A program made the position numbers and the translations under genes. Shown one piece after another: positions 29,536 through 38,794 of a DNA stretch of 64,000 nt (position 1 is its first letter; each line of letters starts with the position of its first letter). The stretch is taken from the NCBI RefSeq assembly GCF_000235625.1, contig NZ_AGTR01000009.1, positions 28,709-92,708 on the forward strand, given 5' to 3'. The stretch comes from Marinobacter manganoxydans MnI7-9 (GTDB lineage: Bacteria > Pseudomonadota > Gammaproteobacteria > Pseudomonadales > Oleiphilaceae). The notes under the pieces are model-generated. The model was not told the origin of the DNA. It did not search any database and saw only the letters and a program-made list of their open reading frames with translations.

Positions 29536-30077
29536 ATGTATGGCGCGAGGCCATCATTGAGAGTCGGATGAAGGATGTCCGGCTTGTGTGCGAAACCTTG
29601 GCTATTCCTGCTCACATAGCTCAGAGATATCGGGATGTGGTGACAAAAATCGCGATTGAGTACGAGGCGCACTGGACTGATGTAGGGCTGCTGCCTATTG
29701 ATGAAGATGATCGTCTCTCGCTCGATTTTCTTCGCGCGGCAGGGAAGATCAGGGCTGAAAGCGATAAATCGACCCGTCACAATCACAATCCAAAGATTCC
29801 TTTGGCCCTCTCGTTGGAGCTGATCACACGATGTCAGGGCGAGAAAGGACCTTCATTGGACGTTACCAGGGAAAAGGGTCGCATGACGTTAAACGCCGAT
29901 GCAGGTGGATGTTTTGGTGATTCGTATCTGGATCCGCTTTCGGCACGAGACAGTGAGACGCTGTTCCGGAACGCTTTGTTGTTGCTGGCATTGGATGAAA
30001 TCGAAAAGAGTTGTGGGAGCCTCAAGATTGACCAGCGGAACGATCGGTTGATGGGCTCCATCACGTTTCAGGTATAG
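29505..30077 (+). CDS. Degenerate histidine-kinase-like domain, -1 frame of receiver
   Basis: This frame is open from the slippery site: KKAEDEKTQELVNVWREAII (helical linker), RLVCETLAIPAHIAQRYRD, and a C-terminal part (TLFRNALLLLALDEIEKSCG then SLKIDQRNDRLMGSITFQV) that has the look of the last helix and strands of a HATPase domain. The usual N, G1 and G2 boxes are not recognisable, so catalysis is unlikely. It could also begin independently at ATG 29568, but no ribosome site is obvious there. Together with the receiver it would give a 317-residue fusion. Confidence 0.6.
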   Translation, partial: AEDEKTQELVNVWREAIIESRMKDVRLVCETLAIPAHIAQRYRDVVTKIAIEYEAHWTDVGLLPIDEDDRLSLDFLRAAGKIRAESDKSTRHNHNPKIPLALSLELITRCQGEKGPSLDVTREKGRMTLNADAGGCFGDSYLDPLSARDSETLFRNALLLLALDEIEKSCGSLKIDQRNDRLMGSITFQV

Positions 30078-30090
30078 CAAAGGTCTACGG

Positions 30091-30699
30091 ATGGATCAGG
30101 ATATTCTTATTATTCATCAGCATCGCTTGATGCTGGACATGCTGGAGATGGGCTTAAAAAAGCAGTTGCCGCAATTAAACATTGCCACCCAATTGTCCAT
30201 CGACACCGCACAGACCACCCAAGAAACGAAACTAGTCCTGATCGACATCGAGCAGCTGAACAAGGTTTCCTTCAGAAATCTAGGGCCACTGGTAAATCGT
30301 CATCCTGGTGCCCGGATAGTGGTACTAGGATCGCATGCCCGTCCTGAAGTTTTGCTCGCGCGCGGCGTCCACACGGTCATCGATTTAAATCATTCCCTTG
30401 ATGATACTGTGAAACGTGTGGAGAGCATCCTTGCCGGCCGTGGGAGCGGCCTTATGGTATGCAAGGAGTTTGAGCAGTCTTCATCTTCCATATTCGATTG
30501 CCTGTCAGAGCGTGAGCGATTGGTTCTGCGCGAGTTATGCTGCGGTCAGAAATCTGTGAACATCGCCACAAAATTGGATATTTCCCCACAAACGGTTCAT
30601 TCCTACGTAAGCAGAATTTGCACGAAATTAAACGTCGAAACCCGGCAGGAGAGCGTGTTCCTGGGCATGCGTCATTTTGAAGCACTGCAGGCAATGTAA
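30091..30699 (+). CDS. LuxR-type regulator with degenerate receiver
   Basis: A 202-residue two-domain regulator. The N-terminal half is receiver-like (DILIIHQHRLMLDML, LVLIDIEQLNK, ARIVVLGSHARPEVLLARGV), with His-Gln in place of the usual acidic pair. The C-terminal ~60 residues are a clear LuxR/GerE helix-turn-helix (LSERERLVLRELCCGQKSVN, IATKLDISPQTVHSYVSRIC). It starts 13 bp after the kinase-like gene. This is the only obvious DNA-binding output of the cluster. Confidence 0.85.
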   Translation: MDQDILIIHQHRLMLDMLEMGLKKQLPQLNIATQLSIDTAQTTQETKLVLIDIEQLNKVSFRNLGPLVNRHPGARIVVLGSHARPEVLLARGVHTVIDLNHSLDDTVKRVESILAGRGSGLMVCKEFEQSSSSIFDCLSERERLVLRELCCGQKSVNIATKLDISPQTVHSYVSRICTKLNVETRQESVFLGMRHFEALQAM

Positions 30700-30835
30700 T
30701 ATTTTTTTACATTTGTCTTATTTATCCTACAGATCTCCAAATAGCCTCCTAATACACTCGATTTAATCCAATCATTACGCGTGGTTAACGTGGATGAATT
30801 GTGAGAGTTAAATTGGTTGTAGAGGTAATTATCTA

Positions 30836-31387
30836 ATGTCGTACCGCATTCTGATGGAACAGAGTGGGCGGAAATTTGATGGTGCAGGGATTGACCGCTC
30901 AGAACCTACCATTGATCAGGCAACTGATCTGAATATCGATTACTCATTCATTGGCGCCGGCGATCACAGGTTGCGTGTGCTGTTGATGGATGACAACGAA
31001 GCATATCTCCAGCAGATGACCCGTAGGTTTTCCCCCAAAACCGGGGTTATCAGTCAGGTTCAGCTGACCACCTGTAATGACCCGGTCCTGGGCATCGCCC
31101 ACTTAGAGGAAGCGACCTACGACATGCTGTTAATCGACTACCACATGCCGCAAGTGGATGGGATCAAGCTGTTTGAATGGCTGAGACATGACAGGACGCA
31201 TCCGAATCAGGAAATCTTCAAAGTCATGGTGACGGCGGATCCTAACGTGCCTCAGACAACGCGGCTCAGGATTGTGAACACCGGTGCGAGAGTCGTTTCC
31301 AAAAGCATGTCCACCGAGGACTTGAGGTTACTGGTTTCGGAAGTGATGCTTCGGAACAGCAGTGCCTATCGCCGTTCGGTCGTCTAA
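30836..31387 (+). CDS. Single-domain response regulator with N-terminal extension
   Basis: A 183-residue protein: about 45 polar residues, then a complete receiver (RVLLMDDNEAYLQQM; Asp101 in MLLIDYHMPQVDG; KVMVTADPN; conserved Lys near 154 in VVSKSMSTED). There is no output domain. It lies 136 bp after the LuxR gene with an AT-rich spacer that may hold its own promoter. It could serve as a phosphate shuttle or sink for the hybrid kinase. Confidence 0.8.
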   Translation: MSYRILMEQSGRKFDGAGIDRSEPTIDQATDLNIDYSFIGAGDHRLRVLLMDDNEAYLQQMTRRFSPKTGVISQVQLTTCNDPVLGIAHLEEATYDMLLIDYHMPQVDGIKLFEWLRHDRTHPNQEIFKVMVTADPNVPQTTRLRIVNTGARVVSKSMSTEDLRLLVSEVMLRNSSAYRRSVV

Positions 31388-31547
31388 ACTGTACGTCAGC
31401 TTTACCTCGTGAAGTAAGGAAGCCTCTCGGGATTATTGGGTTTAAATAATAACGGATGCTGTGGTTCTCCCCACTGAGTTGTGCTCCGCGAGAGTTGGCA
31501 ATAAAGCCGCTTCCCGCACATTGCATGAACGCACAACGGAGAAACCC

Positions 31548-32501
31548 ATGGCCAAGAAAATAATCTTCATTCACGGACGAGCCCAGAAGCCTGCCGAAAA
31601 CGATCTGAAAGCGCTCTGGTACGAGTCTGTTTCCCACGGACTTCACAGAGATTTTGGTGACGCAGGACAAACGCTCTTCGACAATGTCGCCAAGGAATTC
31701 GTCTATTACGGCAATTTTTCGAATGCTTTCCTCGGCGTACCGGATGAAGACCCGGCCAGTCGCTTTGAGGCCCTCGAGACTCTGAAAGGCTACACCAAAG
31801 GTCAATTCGGAAAATCGACCTATAAAAAGGTGTCAAAAGCTGGATTTCTGAAGGAAGCGTTGGCTGACACGTTTTCGGCCGTTTTGGGCAAACTGCACTT
31901 GGCTCAGCCGCTAATCGCCGCCGTGGCGCCGGACATGGCGCATTACTGGGAAGAAGAAGAATCCTATTTCGGCAGCGACATCCGAAACACACTCACTCCC
32001 CGTCTCCAGGCCGCCTTTGATAACGATGATCAGATTCTCCTCGTAGCTCACAGCCTGGGCACCATGATCAGCTACGACAATCTCTGGAAGTTTTCGCACT
32101 ATGGTGAGTACCGTCATCAGTACGGAAGCAATAAAAGAGTCGACCTTTTCATCACGCTGGGCTCGCCACTGAGCGACGAAAATGTGAAGGCAAAGCTGAA
32201 AGGGGCTGATCACGCAGGACGCAAGAAATATCCCACTAACATCCGCCAGTGGTGCAACATTGCTGCGGAAGACGATTACATCTCGCACGATGGAAAGCTG
32301 CGCAACGACTACAAGGACATGATGAAGCTCGGCATGGTCAGTGGTGGTATTCGCGATATCCACCCTATCTACAACCTGAATGTCCGCAACGGTAAATCCA
32401 ACCCACACTCATCGATTGGTTACCTGATAAACCCGAAATTCACGGAAGTTTTACACGAGTGGCTGTCCAGGCCAGATACGCCAGCGAGCGCCGACGACTA
32501 G
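31548..32501 (+). CDS. Alpha/beta-hydrolase-like protein
   Basis: A 317-residue protein with an N-terminal strand-loop KKIIFIHGRAQKPAEND, a nucleophile-elbow AHSLGTMISYDNL, and a later DLFITLGSPLSDENVK typical of alpha/beta hydrolases of the lipase-like or DUF-type esterase group. A His near ISHDGKLRND or GIRDIHPIYNL could complete the triad. ACGGAGAAA precedes the ATG. It is convergent with the umuC fragment. Substrate unknown; nothing ties it firmly to the signalling cluster. Confidence 0.72.
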   Translation: MAKKIIFIHGRAQKPAENDLKALWYESVSHGLHRDFGDAGQTLFDNVAKEFVYYGNFSNAFLGVPDEDPASRFEALETLKGYTKGQFGKSTYKKVSKAGFLKEALADTFSAVLGKLHLAQPLIAAVAPDMAHYWEEEESYFGSDIRNTLTPRLQAAFDNDDQILLVAHSLGTMISYDNLWKFSHYGEYRHQYGSNKRVDLFITLGSPLSDENVKAKLKGADHAGRKKYPTNIRQWCNIAAEDDYISHDGKLRNDYKDMMKLGMVSGGIRDIHPIYNLNVRNGKSNPHSSIGYLINPKFTEVLHEWLSRPDTPASADD

Positions 32502-32510
32502 ATCGGCGAG

Positions 32511-33632
32511 TCAGCTTCGGGCTACAGGTATATCGGACCACCTGGTTGTGTACGCGGGGGATAAATTTTCCCGGCGCATTTGCCAGCTTTTGTTTTTGTG
32601 AATTTGTCGCCCGAACTGAACGGTATTCTTGCCGGAGATGCTGTTGATTTTGTCCAGGGTCCGCATCAGCTCCTGATCTCGCTTGTCGTCCTCAATTCGA
32701 CTGAAAAAGTCGGACTGGCACGCCCCGGGCACTCGAAAGTCGGAAAGCACGATACCTGCTTTGTTGTATTTATAGCCATCGCGCCAGAGTGCTTTGGCGA
32801 GTGTCACAGCTTGTCTGCAGATCTCGCGGGTGTCCGCGGTTGGATACGGCAGAGCAATGCCCTTCTGGTTCGCATAATGCTCGCCCGACCGGTACCGACT
32901 GGTCGACATAAACGCTGCCAAGTAGCCACATTCACGATTTTCCCTGCGTAGCTTTTCGGCGGCTCGGGTCGCATGGTGGGAGACCGCCGAAAGCATCGAG
33001 TCCAGATCGGTCACCGGCGTGCCGAAAGATTTTGAGCAGAGGATCTGCTTTTTGGCCGGGGCCACTTCCAGGAGGTCTTCGTGGCACGGGACCCCGTTGA
33101 GTTCTCTGACGGTGCGCTCTACAACGACTGAAAAATGCTTTCGGATCCATTTGGGATCGGCGTCTGCCAGCTGGAGCCCCGTTTGAATGCCAAGATCCGC
33201 CAGCCTCTTGCTCAGCTTTGAGCCGATTCCCCAGATATCGCCGGCCGGCACCAGCTTGAGCAGACGGCGCTGCCGGTCTCGATCGGTCAGATCCACCACC
33301 CCACGGGTCGCCGGGTACTTTTTGGCGCCGTGATTTGCCAGCTTTGCCAGCGTGGGGCTGGGCGCCACGCCCACGCAAATCGGCAGACCGGTCCATTGCC
33401 TCACCACGTTCTTGATTTGATGCCCGAAATCCTCATAGGACACGACCGATTCGATGCCTGTCAGATCAAGGAAGGCCTCATCGATGCTGTAAGGCATGAC
33501 CTCGGGCGAAAAGGTCGCCAGGGTCTGGATGAAGCGAAAACTCATGTCGCCGTAGAGCGCATAGTTTGAAGAGCAAACCACCAGGCCGTTTTTCTCGACG
33601 TGCTCCCGCAACTCGAAGATCGGCTGTCCCAT
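32511..33632 (-). pseudogene. umuC: UmuC-like Y-family polymerase lacking its N-terminus
   Basis: A 373-residue open frame that begins MGQPIFELREHVEKNGLVVC, which corresponds to about residue 51 of UmuC. It keeps PYSIDEAFLDLTGI (catalytic palm acids), the helix-hairpin-helix region (GIGSKLSKRLADLGIQTG) and the little finger. The first ~50 residues, including the first metal-binding Asp and the DCNSFY-type motif, are not found upstream in any frame, and no umuD is present. Likely inactive as a polymerase. Confidence 0.75.
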
Positions 33633-34258
33633 CTTATTAGTCCTGTGGTTACATGTAACAACCTTATAAGTGACTGAAAGGATTGAAAAGAGTCGGAGTT
33701 ACACTTTTTCAGGTTTTCACTCTGATAATGTGACAATATTTTGGCCGGTTCTGGCCGTAGATTACCAGCATAATTCGGCCGTTAAGGTCGCAAAGCGGAC
33801 ATTCAGATTCGTGGTACGAAGGGGAAGGTAGATCAATGGTCTTTCACGGATCAGGTCAACTCTGTTTCGGGCAAAGGGGCGTTTTTAGGAATGACAGAAA
33901 CATTGAGATCTCCAACGATTTGTTCAAAAGAGAGGTGATCACTCGAAAATCACAACATTCAGCATCGTGCTGTTAAATTATTAACCGACGTTGACCTAGG
34001 TCCTTATGGGCGAAATCGCCACATCACGGTAGGAATTTCGCCTTTCATTCCACCGAATAGGCCGTGCACTATCTGGCATGACTTGAAGAGCAAGAATAAA
34101 CGATGCAAGAGTCAGGACTGAAAGCAGTTTAGGGAGAGTAGAGTGCTGAGAAATAATCGCTGGAGCCTTAAATTTGGTGAAATAGGAGGCAAGGAGAACA
34201 ATAATGCGCTCTCCTTTGCTAAGTTGCTGGTAGAAAGGCGTGCTCTCCTCGAGGGAAC
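33633..34258. other. Gene-free region with hairpins and a dispersed repeat
   Basis: 626 bp without a supported gene. Contents: a 12-bp palindrome GTTACATGTAAC just upstream of the umuC fragment (about 33650-33661), the 21-bp dispersed motif at 33786-33806, and a stem GGCGAAAT/ATTTCGCC near 34008-34042. The remainder shows no feature I can name. Confidence 0.5.
33786..33806 (+). repeat. Dispersed 21-bp intergenic motif, copy 2
   Basis: Matches the motif at 15206 with a single difference (GCGGAC in place of GCGAAC). Lies in a gene-free stretch next to the umuC fragment. Confidence 0.75.
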
Positions 34259-35716
34259 CTAATCGATCCCTCCAAGACAGGCGTATTTGAGCTCGGTGAA
34301 CTCCTCCAGGCCGTAACGAGAGCCCTCCCGTCCCAGACCAGATTCCTTAATTCCCCCAAAAGGGGCCAGCTCGGTCGAGATCAATCCTTCATTGACGCCA
34401 ACCATGCCGTATTCGAGTGCCTCCAGGGTCCGGAAGATACGCCGATAGTTGTTGGTGTAGAAATAGGCCGCCAGCCCGAACGGTGTCTGGTTGGCCATCT
34501 CAACTGCCTCAGCTTCGCTTTCAAATTTAAAGACAGCGGCCAAGGGTCCAAAGGTTTCCTCCGAAGCGACCAGCATGTCCACGGTTACGTCCGCTAAGAC
34601 AGTTGGAGCAAAGAAGTGACCACCCAGCTCATGGACTTTTCCGCCACAGAGCAGCCGAGCGCCCTTCATAAGTCCGTCGTTAACATGGGCCTGTACCTTT
34701 TCGACCGCAGCTGCATTGATGAGAGGACCAATAAAGACGCCTTCGTCCAATCCGTTGCCGACCCGTAGCTGCCGCACTTTATCGGTAAGTTTCTCCAAGA
34801 AAGCGTCGTAAACACCGGCCTGAACCAAAAACCGGTTTGTGCAGACGCAGGTTTGCCCGGCATTGCGGAACTTCGAGGCAATCGCCCCCTCAACCGCTGC
34901 GTCCAAATTGGCATCGTCAAAGACGATAAATGGCGCATTGCCGCCCAATTCCATGGCAGTTTTCTTTACGGTACTGGCACAGCGCGAAAGCAAATGCTTT
35001 CCCACCGGCGTTGACCCGGTGAACGACAGCTTTCGAATTCTGCTATCCGTGGACAGCACATCGCCAACCTCGGCCGGACGCGAACACGTAACGACGTTGA
35101 TCACCCCGTCTGGGATGCCTGCCTTCTGAGCCAAACTCGCCAACGCCAGTGCGGTCAGCGGGGTGGACTCTGCGGGTTTGATTACGATCGTGCACCCAGC
35201 AGCGAGCGCCGGGGCACACTTTCGCGTAATCATGGCGAGGGGAAAGTTCCATGGTGTGATTGCAGCGACAACGCCAACCGGTTCACGCAAAACCAGAATA
35301 CGTTTGCTGGAGTCAGGACCAGGCGAAACATCACCCAGGACTCGCTTGCACTCCTCACCGAAGTACTCAATGAAAGAAGCGCCGTAAACGACCTCACCTC
35401 GCGCTTCGTGGAGTGGCTTGCCTTGCTCCAGTGTCATGATTTGCGCAAGTGCATCAGTTTCTTCGATCACAAGATCATACCAACGCCGCAAAAGGCGGGC
35501 CCGTTGCTTCACAGGTACTTTGCGCCATTCTTTACCGGACTTTTCGGCAGCCGCCACAGCCTCCAGAGTGTCTTCCGACCCCAAATCTGCGACTTGAGCA
35601 ATAACCTCGCCATTAGCAGGGTTAGTCACATTGTACTGCTGGTTTCCCAAACGCCACTCACTTCCAATGAGTGCCGCTACTTTCTTCCCGCCCGACACGA
35701 CGTCTAACAGATTCAT
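34259..35716 (-). CDS. Succinate-semialdehyde dehydrogenase (GabD-type)
   Basis: A 485-residue NAD(P)+ aldehyde dehydrogenase. Landmarks: TPWNFPLAMITRKCAPALAA, SFTGSTPVGKHLLSRCAS, catalytic Glu in MELGGNAPFIVF and Cys in GQTCVCTNRFLVQ, and PFGGIKESGLGREGS at the end, all of the succinate-semialdehyde dehydrogenase class. It would convert succinate semialdehyde to succinate (TgnE role if the cluster degrades trigonelline). The start at 35716 has GAGAGG upstream; the frame is open further up without a ribosome site. Last gene of the bcct-LLM-gabD operon. Confidence 0.88.
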   Translation of the reverse strand: MNLLDVVSGGKKVAALIGSEWRLGNQQYNVTNPANGEVIAQVADLGSEDTLEAVAAAEKSGKEWRKVPVKQRARLLRRWYDLVIEETDALAQIMTLEQGKPLHEARGEVVYGASFIEYFGEECKRVLGDVSPGPDSSKRILVLREPVGVVAAITPWNFPLAMITRKCAPALAAGCTIVIKPAESTPLTALALASLAQKAGIPDGVINVVTCSRPAEVGDVLSTDSRIRKLSFTGSTPVGKHLLSRCASTVKKTAMELGGNAPFIVFDDANLDAAVEGAIASKFRNAGQTCVCTNRFLVQAGVYDAFLEKLTDKVRQLRVGNGLDEGVFIGPLINAAAVEKVQAHVNDGLMKGARLLCGGKVHELGGHFFAPTVLADVTVDMLVASEETFGPLAAVFKFESEAEAVEMANQTPFGLAAYFYTNNYRRIFRTLEALEYGMVGVNEGLISTELAPFGGIKESGLGREGSRYGLEEFTELKYACLGGID

Positions 35717-35802
35717 AGAATTACCTCTCAAGCTACCAATGAGAGCGACCCGTCCGATAGCCAGCCGGCCATTCATCAACGGGTTCGCTCTGATCATCAC
35801 AC

Positions 35803-36846
35803 TTACTTAAAATGCGGCATCACCTCAGACGCAAAGAGCTCCAGTGAGCGCTTCTTCTCCTCAAAAGGCAGCGTGTTGTCAGTCCAGTAGCTGTATTCCG
35901 TGATTCCAAGTGCCTCGTATTTCTTGAGCCGCTCCACCAGTTCTGATGGAGTGCCAATCATCATATTCCGGTGCAGGCTCTCGAGAGAGAACTCAGGGTT
36001 ACTGGCAACATCTTCCTCGGAGGCAGGCTCGAAAAAGCCGTCGACTGCCTGCTGGTCATTTTTGAACCATGCATAGAAATACCGGTAGAACCGTTGCAGG
36101 GCCTCCGCACCACGACGCCAACCGTCGGCATCCTTTTCTTCGTGCACATAGGTATGACGGAGGAACATTAGCTCAGGGCGATCGACCTCAGGATGGTCGG
36201 CACACGCCGTATTGAATTTCTGGGCGAGGTCGGCCACTTCCTCGTCCCCCTTCATCAGGGCGGTGACCATGACATTACAGGCATTCGCAACCGCAAAATC
36301 GTGAGACGCTGGGTCCCTTGCCGCAATCCAAATCGGGGGCAGAGGCTGCTGGATTGGCTTGGGTACGCTCGTCGTCGTCGGGAAATTATAAACCTCACCC
36401 TGATGACTGTAGTCCCCCTTCCAAAGGCCCCGAATGGCGGGCACCATTTCACGCAAAGCCGCCCCCCCCTCTGAGGCTTGCATGCCGTTGGTCATACGGT
36501 CGAATTCAAACTGATAGGCACCTCTGGCGATTCCAAACTCCAACCGCCCACTGCTGATCACATCCAGCAATGCCGATTCACCCGCCAAACGGATTGGATC
36601 CCAGAATGGGGCGACAAACGTTCCCGCGCCAAGACGAATACGGTCTGTTTTGGCGGCCAGATAGGACAGCTGAGCCACCGGGCTTGGGGAAGATGTAAAT
36701 TGCATCCCGTGGTGCTCACCAATCCAGGCTGTTCGAAATCCGGAGGCTTCGGCAATTTTTACGAGCTCGCAAAGTTCCTCAAACAGCTGCCGGTGGCTTT
36801 TGTCACCCTGGTAGCGTTCCATGTGAAGGAATAACGAAAACTGCAT
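35803..36846 (-). CDS. Luciferase-like flavin-dependent monooxygenase (LLM)
   Basis: A 347-residue TIM-barrel monooxygenase of the bacterial-luciferase superfamily: SLFLHMERYQGDKSHRQLFE, SGFRTAWIGEHHGMQFTSSP, RIRLGAGTFVAPFWDPIRLA, and SGRLEFGIARGAYQFEFDRM. Such enzymes use reduced FMN from a separate reductase; a candidate reductase is encoded at 41732. In the trigonelline pathway the equivalent (TgnA) cleaves the pyridinium ring directly. The gene is 23 bp after bcct and 86 bp before gabD, same strand. Confidence 0.88.
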   Translation of the reverse strand: MQFSLFLHMERYQGDKSHRQLFEELCELVKIAEASGFRTAWIGEHHGMQFTSSPSPVAQLSYLAAKTDRIRLGAGTFVAPFWDPIRLAGESALLDVISSGRLEFGIARGAYQFEFDRMTNGMQASEGGAALREMVPAIRGLWKGDYSHQGEVYNFPTTTSVPKPIQQPLPPIWIAARDPASHDFAVANACNVMVTALMKGDEEVADLAQKFNTACADHPEVDRPELMFLRHTYVHEEKDADGWRRGAEALQRFYRYFYAWFKNDQQAVDGFFEPASEEDVASNPEFSLESLHRNMMIGTPSELVERLKKYEALGITEYSYWTDNTLPFEEKKRSLELFASEVMPHFK

Positions 36847-36869
36847 AGTAAATCTCCTCGATACGCCCT

Positions 36870-38447
36870 TTACGACGCTTCAGATTGTTGAACGGCCACT
36901 GGTTGGCCTACTTGCTCGCTCGCCAGTGCTTTGAACATGCAGTAGCACATGAACAGCAAGGCAATAGAAAACGGTAATGCGGCTGCGATAGCGGCGGTTT
37001 GGAGGGCCTGCAGCCCACCGGCCAGCAACAGGACAGCAGACGTCGCACCCAAGCCCAAGCCCCAAATCACGCGGTACGTCTTCGGAGGATTCGGGTTGCC
37101 CTGAGACAAAATGGTGCAGATCACCAAAGTTCCGGAATCGGCGGATGTCACGAACCAGGTCACAATCATCAGAGTGGCCATTCCAATCATGAAACTTGTC
37201 GCCCAGGGCACGTTGAGCGCTTCGATGGTTTGGAACAGAACTTTGGTTACGTTTTCATTGGCCACTGTTGCCAAATCAACGCCACCGAACAATTGAAGGT
37301 GAAGGGCCGTACCGCCAAAGATGACGATCCATACCATTGCGCCCAAGGTTGCCGCGAACATGCCGCCAAAGAGCACCTCACGAATCGTTCGTCCCCGTGA
37401 AATCCGAGCGATGAACATCCCCACATAAGGGCCCCAAGACAACCACCAACCCCAGTAGAAAATGGTCCACCAACCCTGCCACTGACTCTCCGGGTCCGGG
37501 CTGGTCCAAAAGCCCATTGGCAGCAAATTACCGAGGTAATCACCAACGCCGGTTGTGAAGATGGTAAGCAGGAAGACCGTAGGCCCGGCGAGAATAAAGA
37601 AGGCAAACAAAACCATACTCAGGTGAATATTCCACTCGCTGAGCATGCGGATGCCCTTCTTCAAGCCAGAAACCGCAGACACTGTCGCTGCCACAGTCAC
37701 CCCTAAAACCAAAAGCACCTGATTGGTAGCGGAGATTTCTAACCCGAACAGGCTATTCAGCCCCGCATTCATCTGGGAAACCCCAAGCCCCAGCGTGGTG
37801 GCCGTGCCAAAAAGGGTGGCGAAGATGGCAAGCAGATCAATGGCATGGCCGATGGGGCCATAGATGCGGTCGCCCAACAGAGGATAGAACGCGGAACGGA
37901 TGGTCATGGGCAGCCCACGACGATAGGCAAAGTAGGCAAGTATCGCCCCCACGAGAATGTACACGGCCCAACCGTGTAAACCCCAATGGAAAATTGTGAT
38001 TCGTAGCGCCGTTTGCGCTGACTCCAGTGTATTGGGGGCAACACCATCCATGGCAATAAACGGATTGCCCTGGAGATGGCTTAGAGGCTCAGCGATGCTC
38101 CAGAAAAGTAGCCCGGTGCCCACAGCTGCACTGAACAGCATTGCGAACCATGTGAAGTTAGAAAACTCCGGGCTCTCGTCGTCCCTACCCAAGCGCAACT
38201 TGCCATAGGGGCTGAAGGCGATCATAAGCGAAACAAGCAAGACGACGTTTACCGTCAGGATGTAGTACCAGCCGAGTTCGTTCTCGATGTACTGTTTGGC
38301 TCCCGTGTAAATAACGTTCGCCAGGTCCGGCTGTAATACCGTGAATAAAACAAATGCCAACACCATCGTGATTGAGGCGACAGCCATTGTTTTGTCCACG
38401 CCGGCGAATAGCTCTCGCCACGGAATACTCGATTGTTCTTTCTGCAT
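36870..38447 (-). CDS. BCCT-family betaine/carnitine/choline-type transporter
   Basis: A 525-residue secondary transporter with twelve predicted helices and the BCCT signature WWTIFYWGWWLSWGPYVGMF followed by IARISRGRTIREVLFG, plus GLLFWSIAEPLSH. BCCT carriers import quaternary ammonium zwitterions, which fits a pyridinium betaine substrate for the neighbouring enzymes. It is the first gene of the operon; a GGTATACC operator lies 107 bp upstream of its start. No C-terminal osmosensory extension is evident. Confidence 0.92.
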   Translation of the reverse strand: MQKEQSSIPWRELFAGVDKTMAVASITMVLAFVLFTVLQPDLANVIYTGAKQYIENELGWYYILTVNVVLLVSLMIAFSPYGKLRLGRDDESPEFSNFTWFAMLFSAAVGTGLLFWSIAEPLSHLQGNPFIAMDGVAPNTLESAQTALRITIFHWGLHGWAVYILVGAILAYFAYRRGLPMTIRSAFYPLLGDRIYGPIGHAIDLLAIFATLFGTATTLGLGVSQMNAGLNSLFGLEISATNQVLLVLGVTVAATVSAVSGLKKGIRMLSEWNIHLSMVLFAFFILAGPTVFLLTIFTTGVGDYLGNLLPMGFWTSPDPESQWQGWWTIFYWGWWLSWGPYVGMFIARISRGRTIREVLFGGMFAATLGAMVWIVIFGGTALHLQLFGGVDLATVANENVTKVLFQTIEALNVPWATSFMIGMATLMIVTWFVTSADSGTLVICTILSQGNPNPPKTYRVIWGLGLGATSAVLLLAGGLQALQTAAIAAALPFSIALLFMCYCMFKALASEQVGQPVAVQQSEAS

Positions 38448-38553
38448 TAAATTTTCCTCCCGAGCTCATTCATTGGAATCGTTCTGGTTCAGAGGCCTAG
38501 CGAGTTCTCGGCAGCTCGTTTTCGGCACGGCCATCTGACAACTGCGCTTCAGA

Positions 38554-38570
38554 TTTTGGTATACCATAAT
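38554..38570 (-). promoter_or_regulatory. GntR-type operator, copy 1 (bcct side)
   Basis: The site TTTTGGTATACCATAAT has a palindromic core TTGGTATACCA(T/A). It stands in the divergent region before the bcct operon and recurs, inverted, at 38725-38741 and again at 45159-45175. It is the likely target of the GntR protein encoded at 42669. Confidence 0.8.
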
Positions 38571-38697
38571 ACGAAATGCAAAGGCTTTATCCTAAGAGCG
38601 GCTATTTTTTAGTATGACAAACCCCAAGCACCTGTTTTTATTGTTATTAAAATTTTACAAGCTCGGCAGAACCCAATTTTCTTCACTCAAACCAATC

Positions 38698-38741
38698 TTG
38701 ACGTTGCTCTAAAAGGTTTTTGATATTATGGTATACCAAAA
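38698..38741 (+). promoter_or_regulatory. Promoter with overlapping GntR-type operator, copy 2
   Basis: A -35-like TTGACG (38698-38703) and an extended -10-like TGATATTAT (38721-38729) precede the DUF1185-type gene; spacing is long (about 18-20 bp). The operator ATTATGGTATACCAAAA (38725-38741) overlaps the -10 and the start point, a position for repression by occlusion. Confidence 0.7.
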
Positions 38742-38794
38742 TCGCAGGCATCATTTAGCCACCTGCAACTGGAATGCAACGAGGAGGAAACCCA

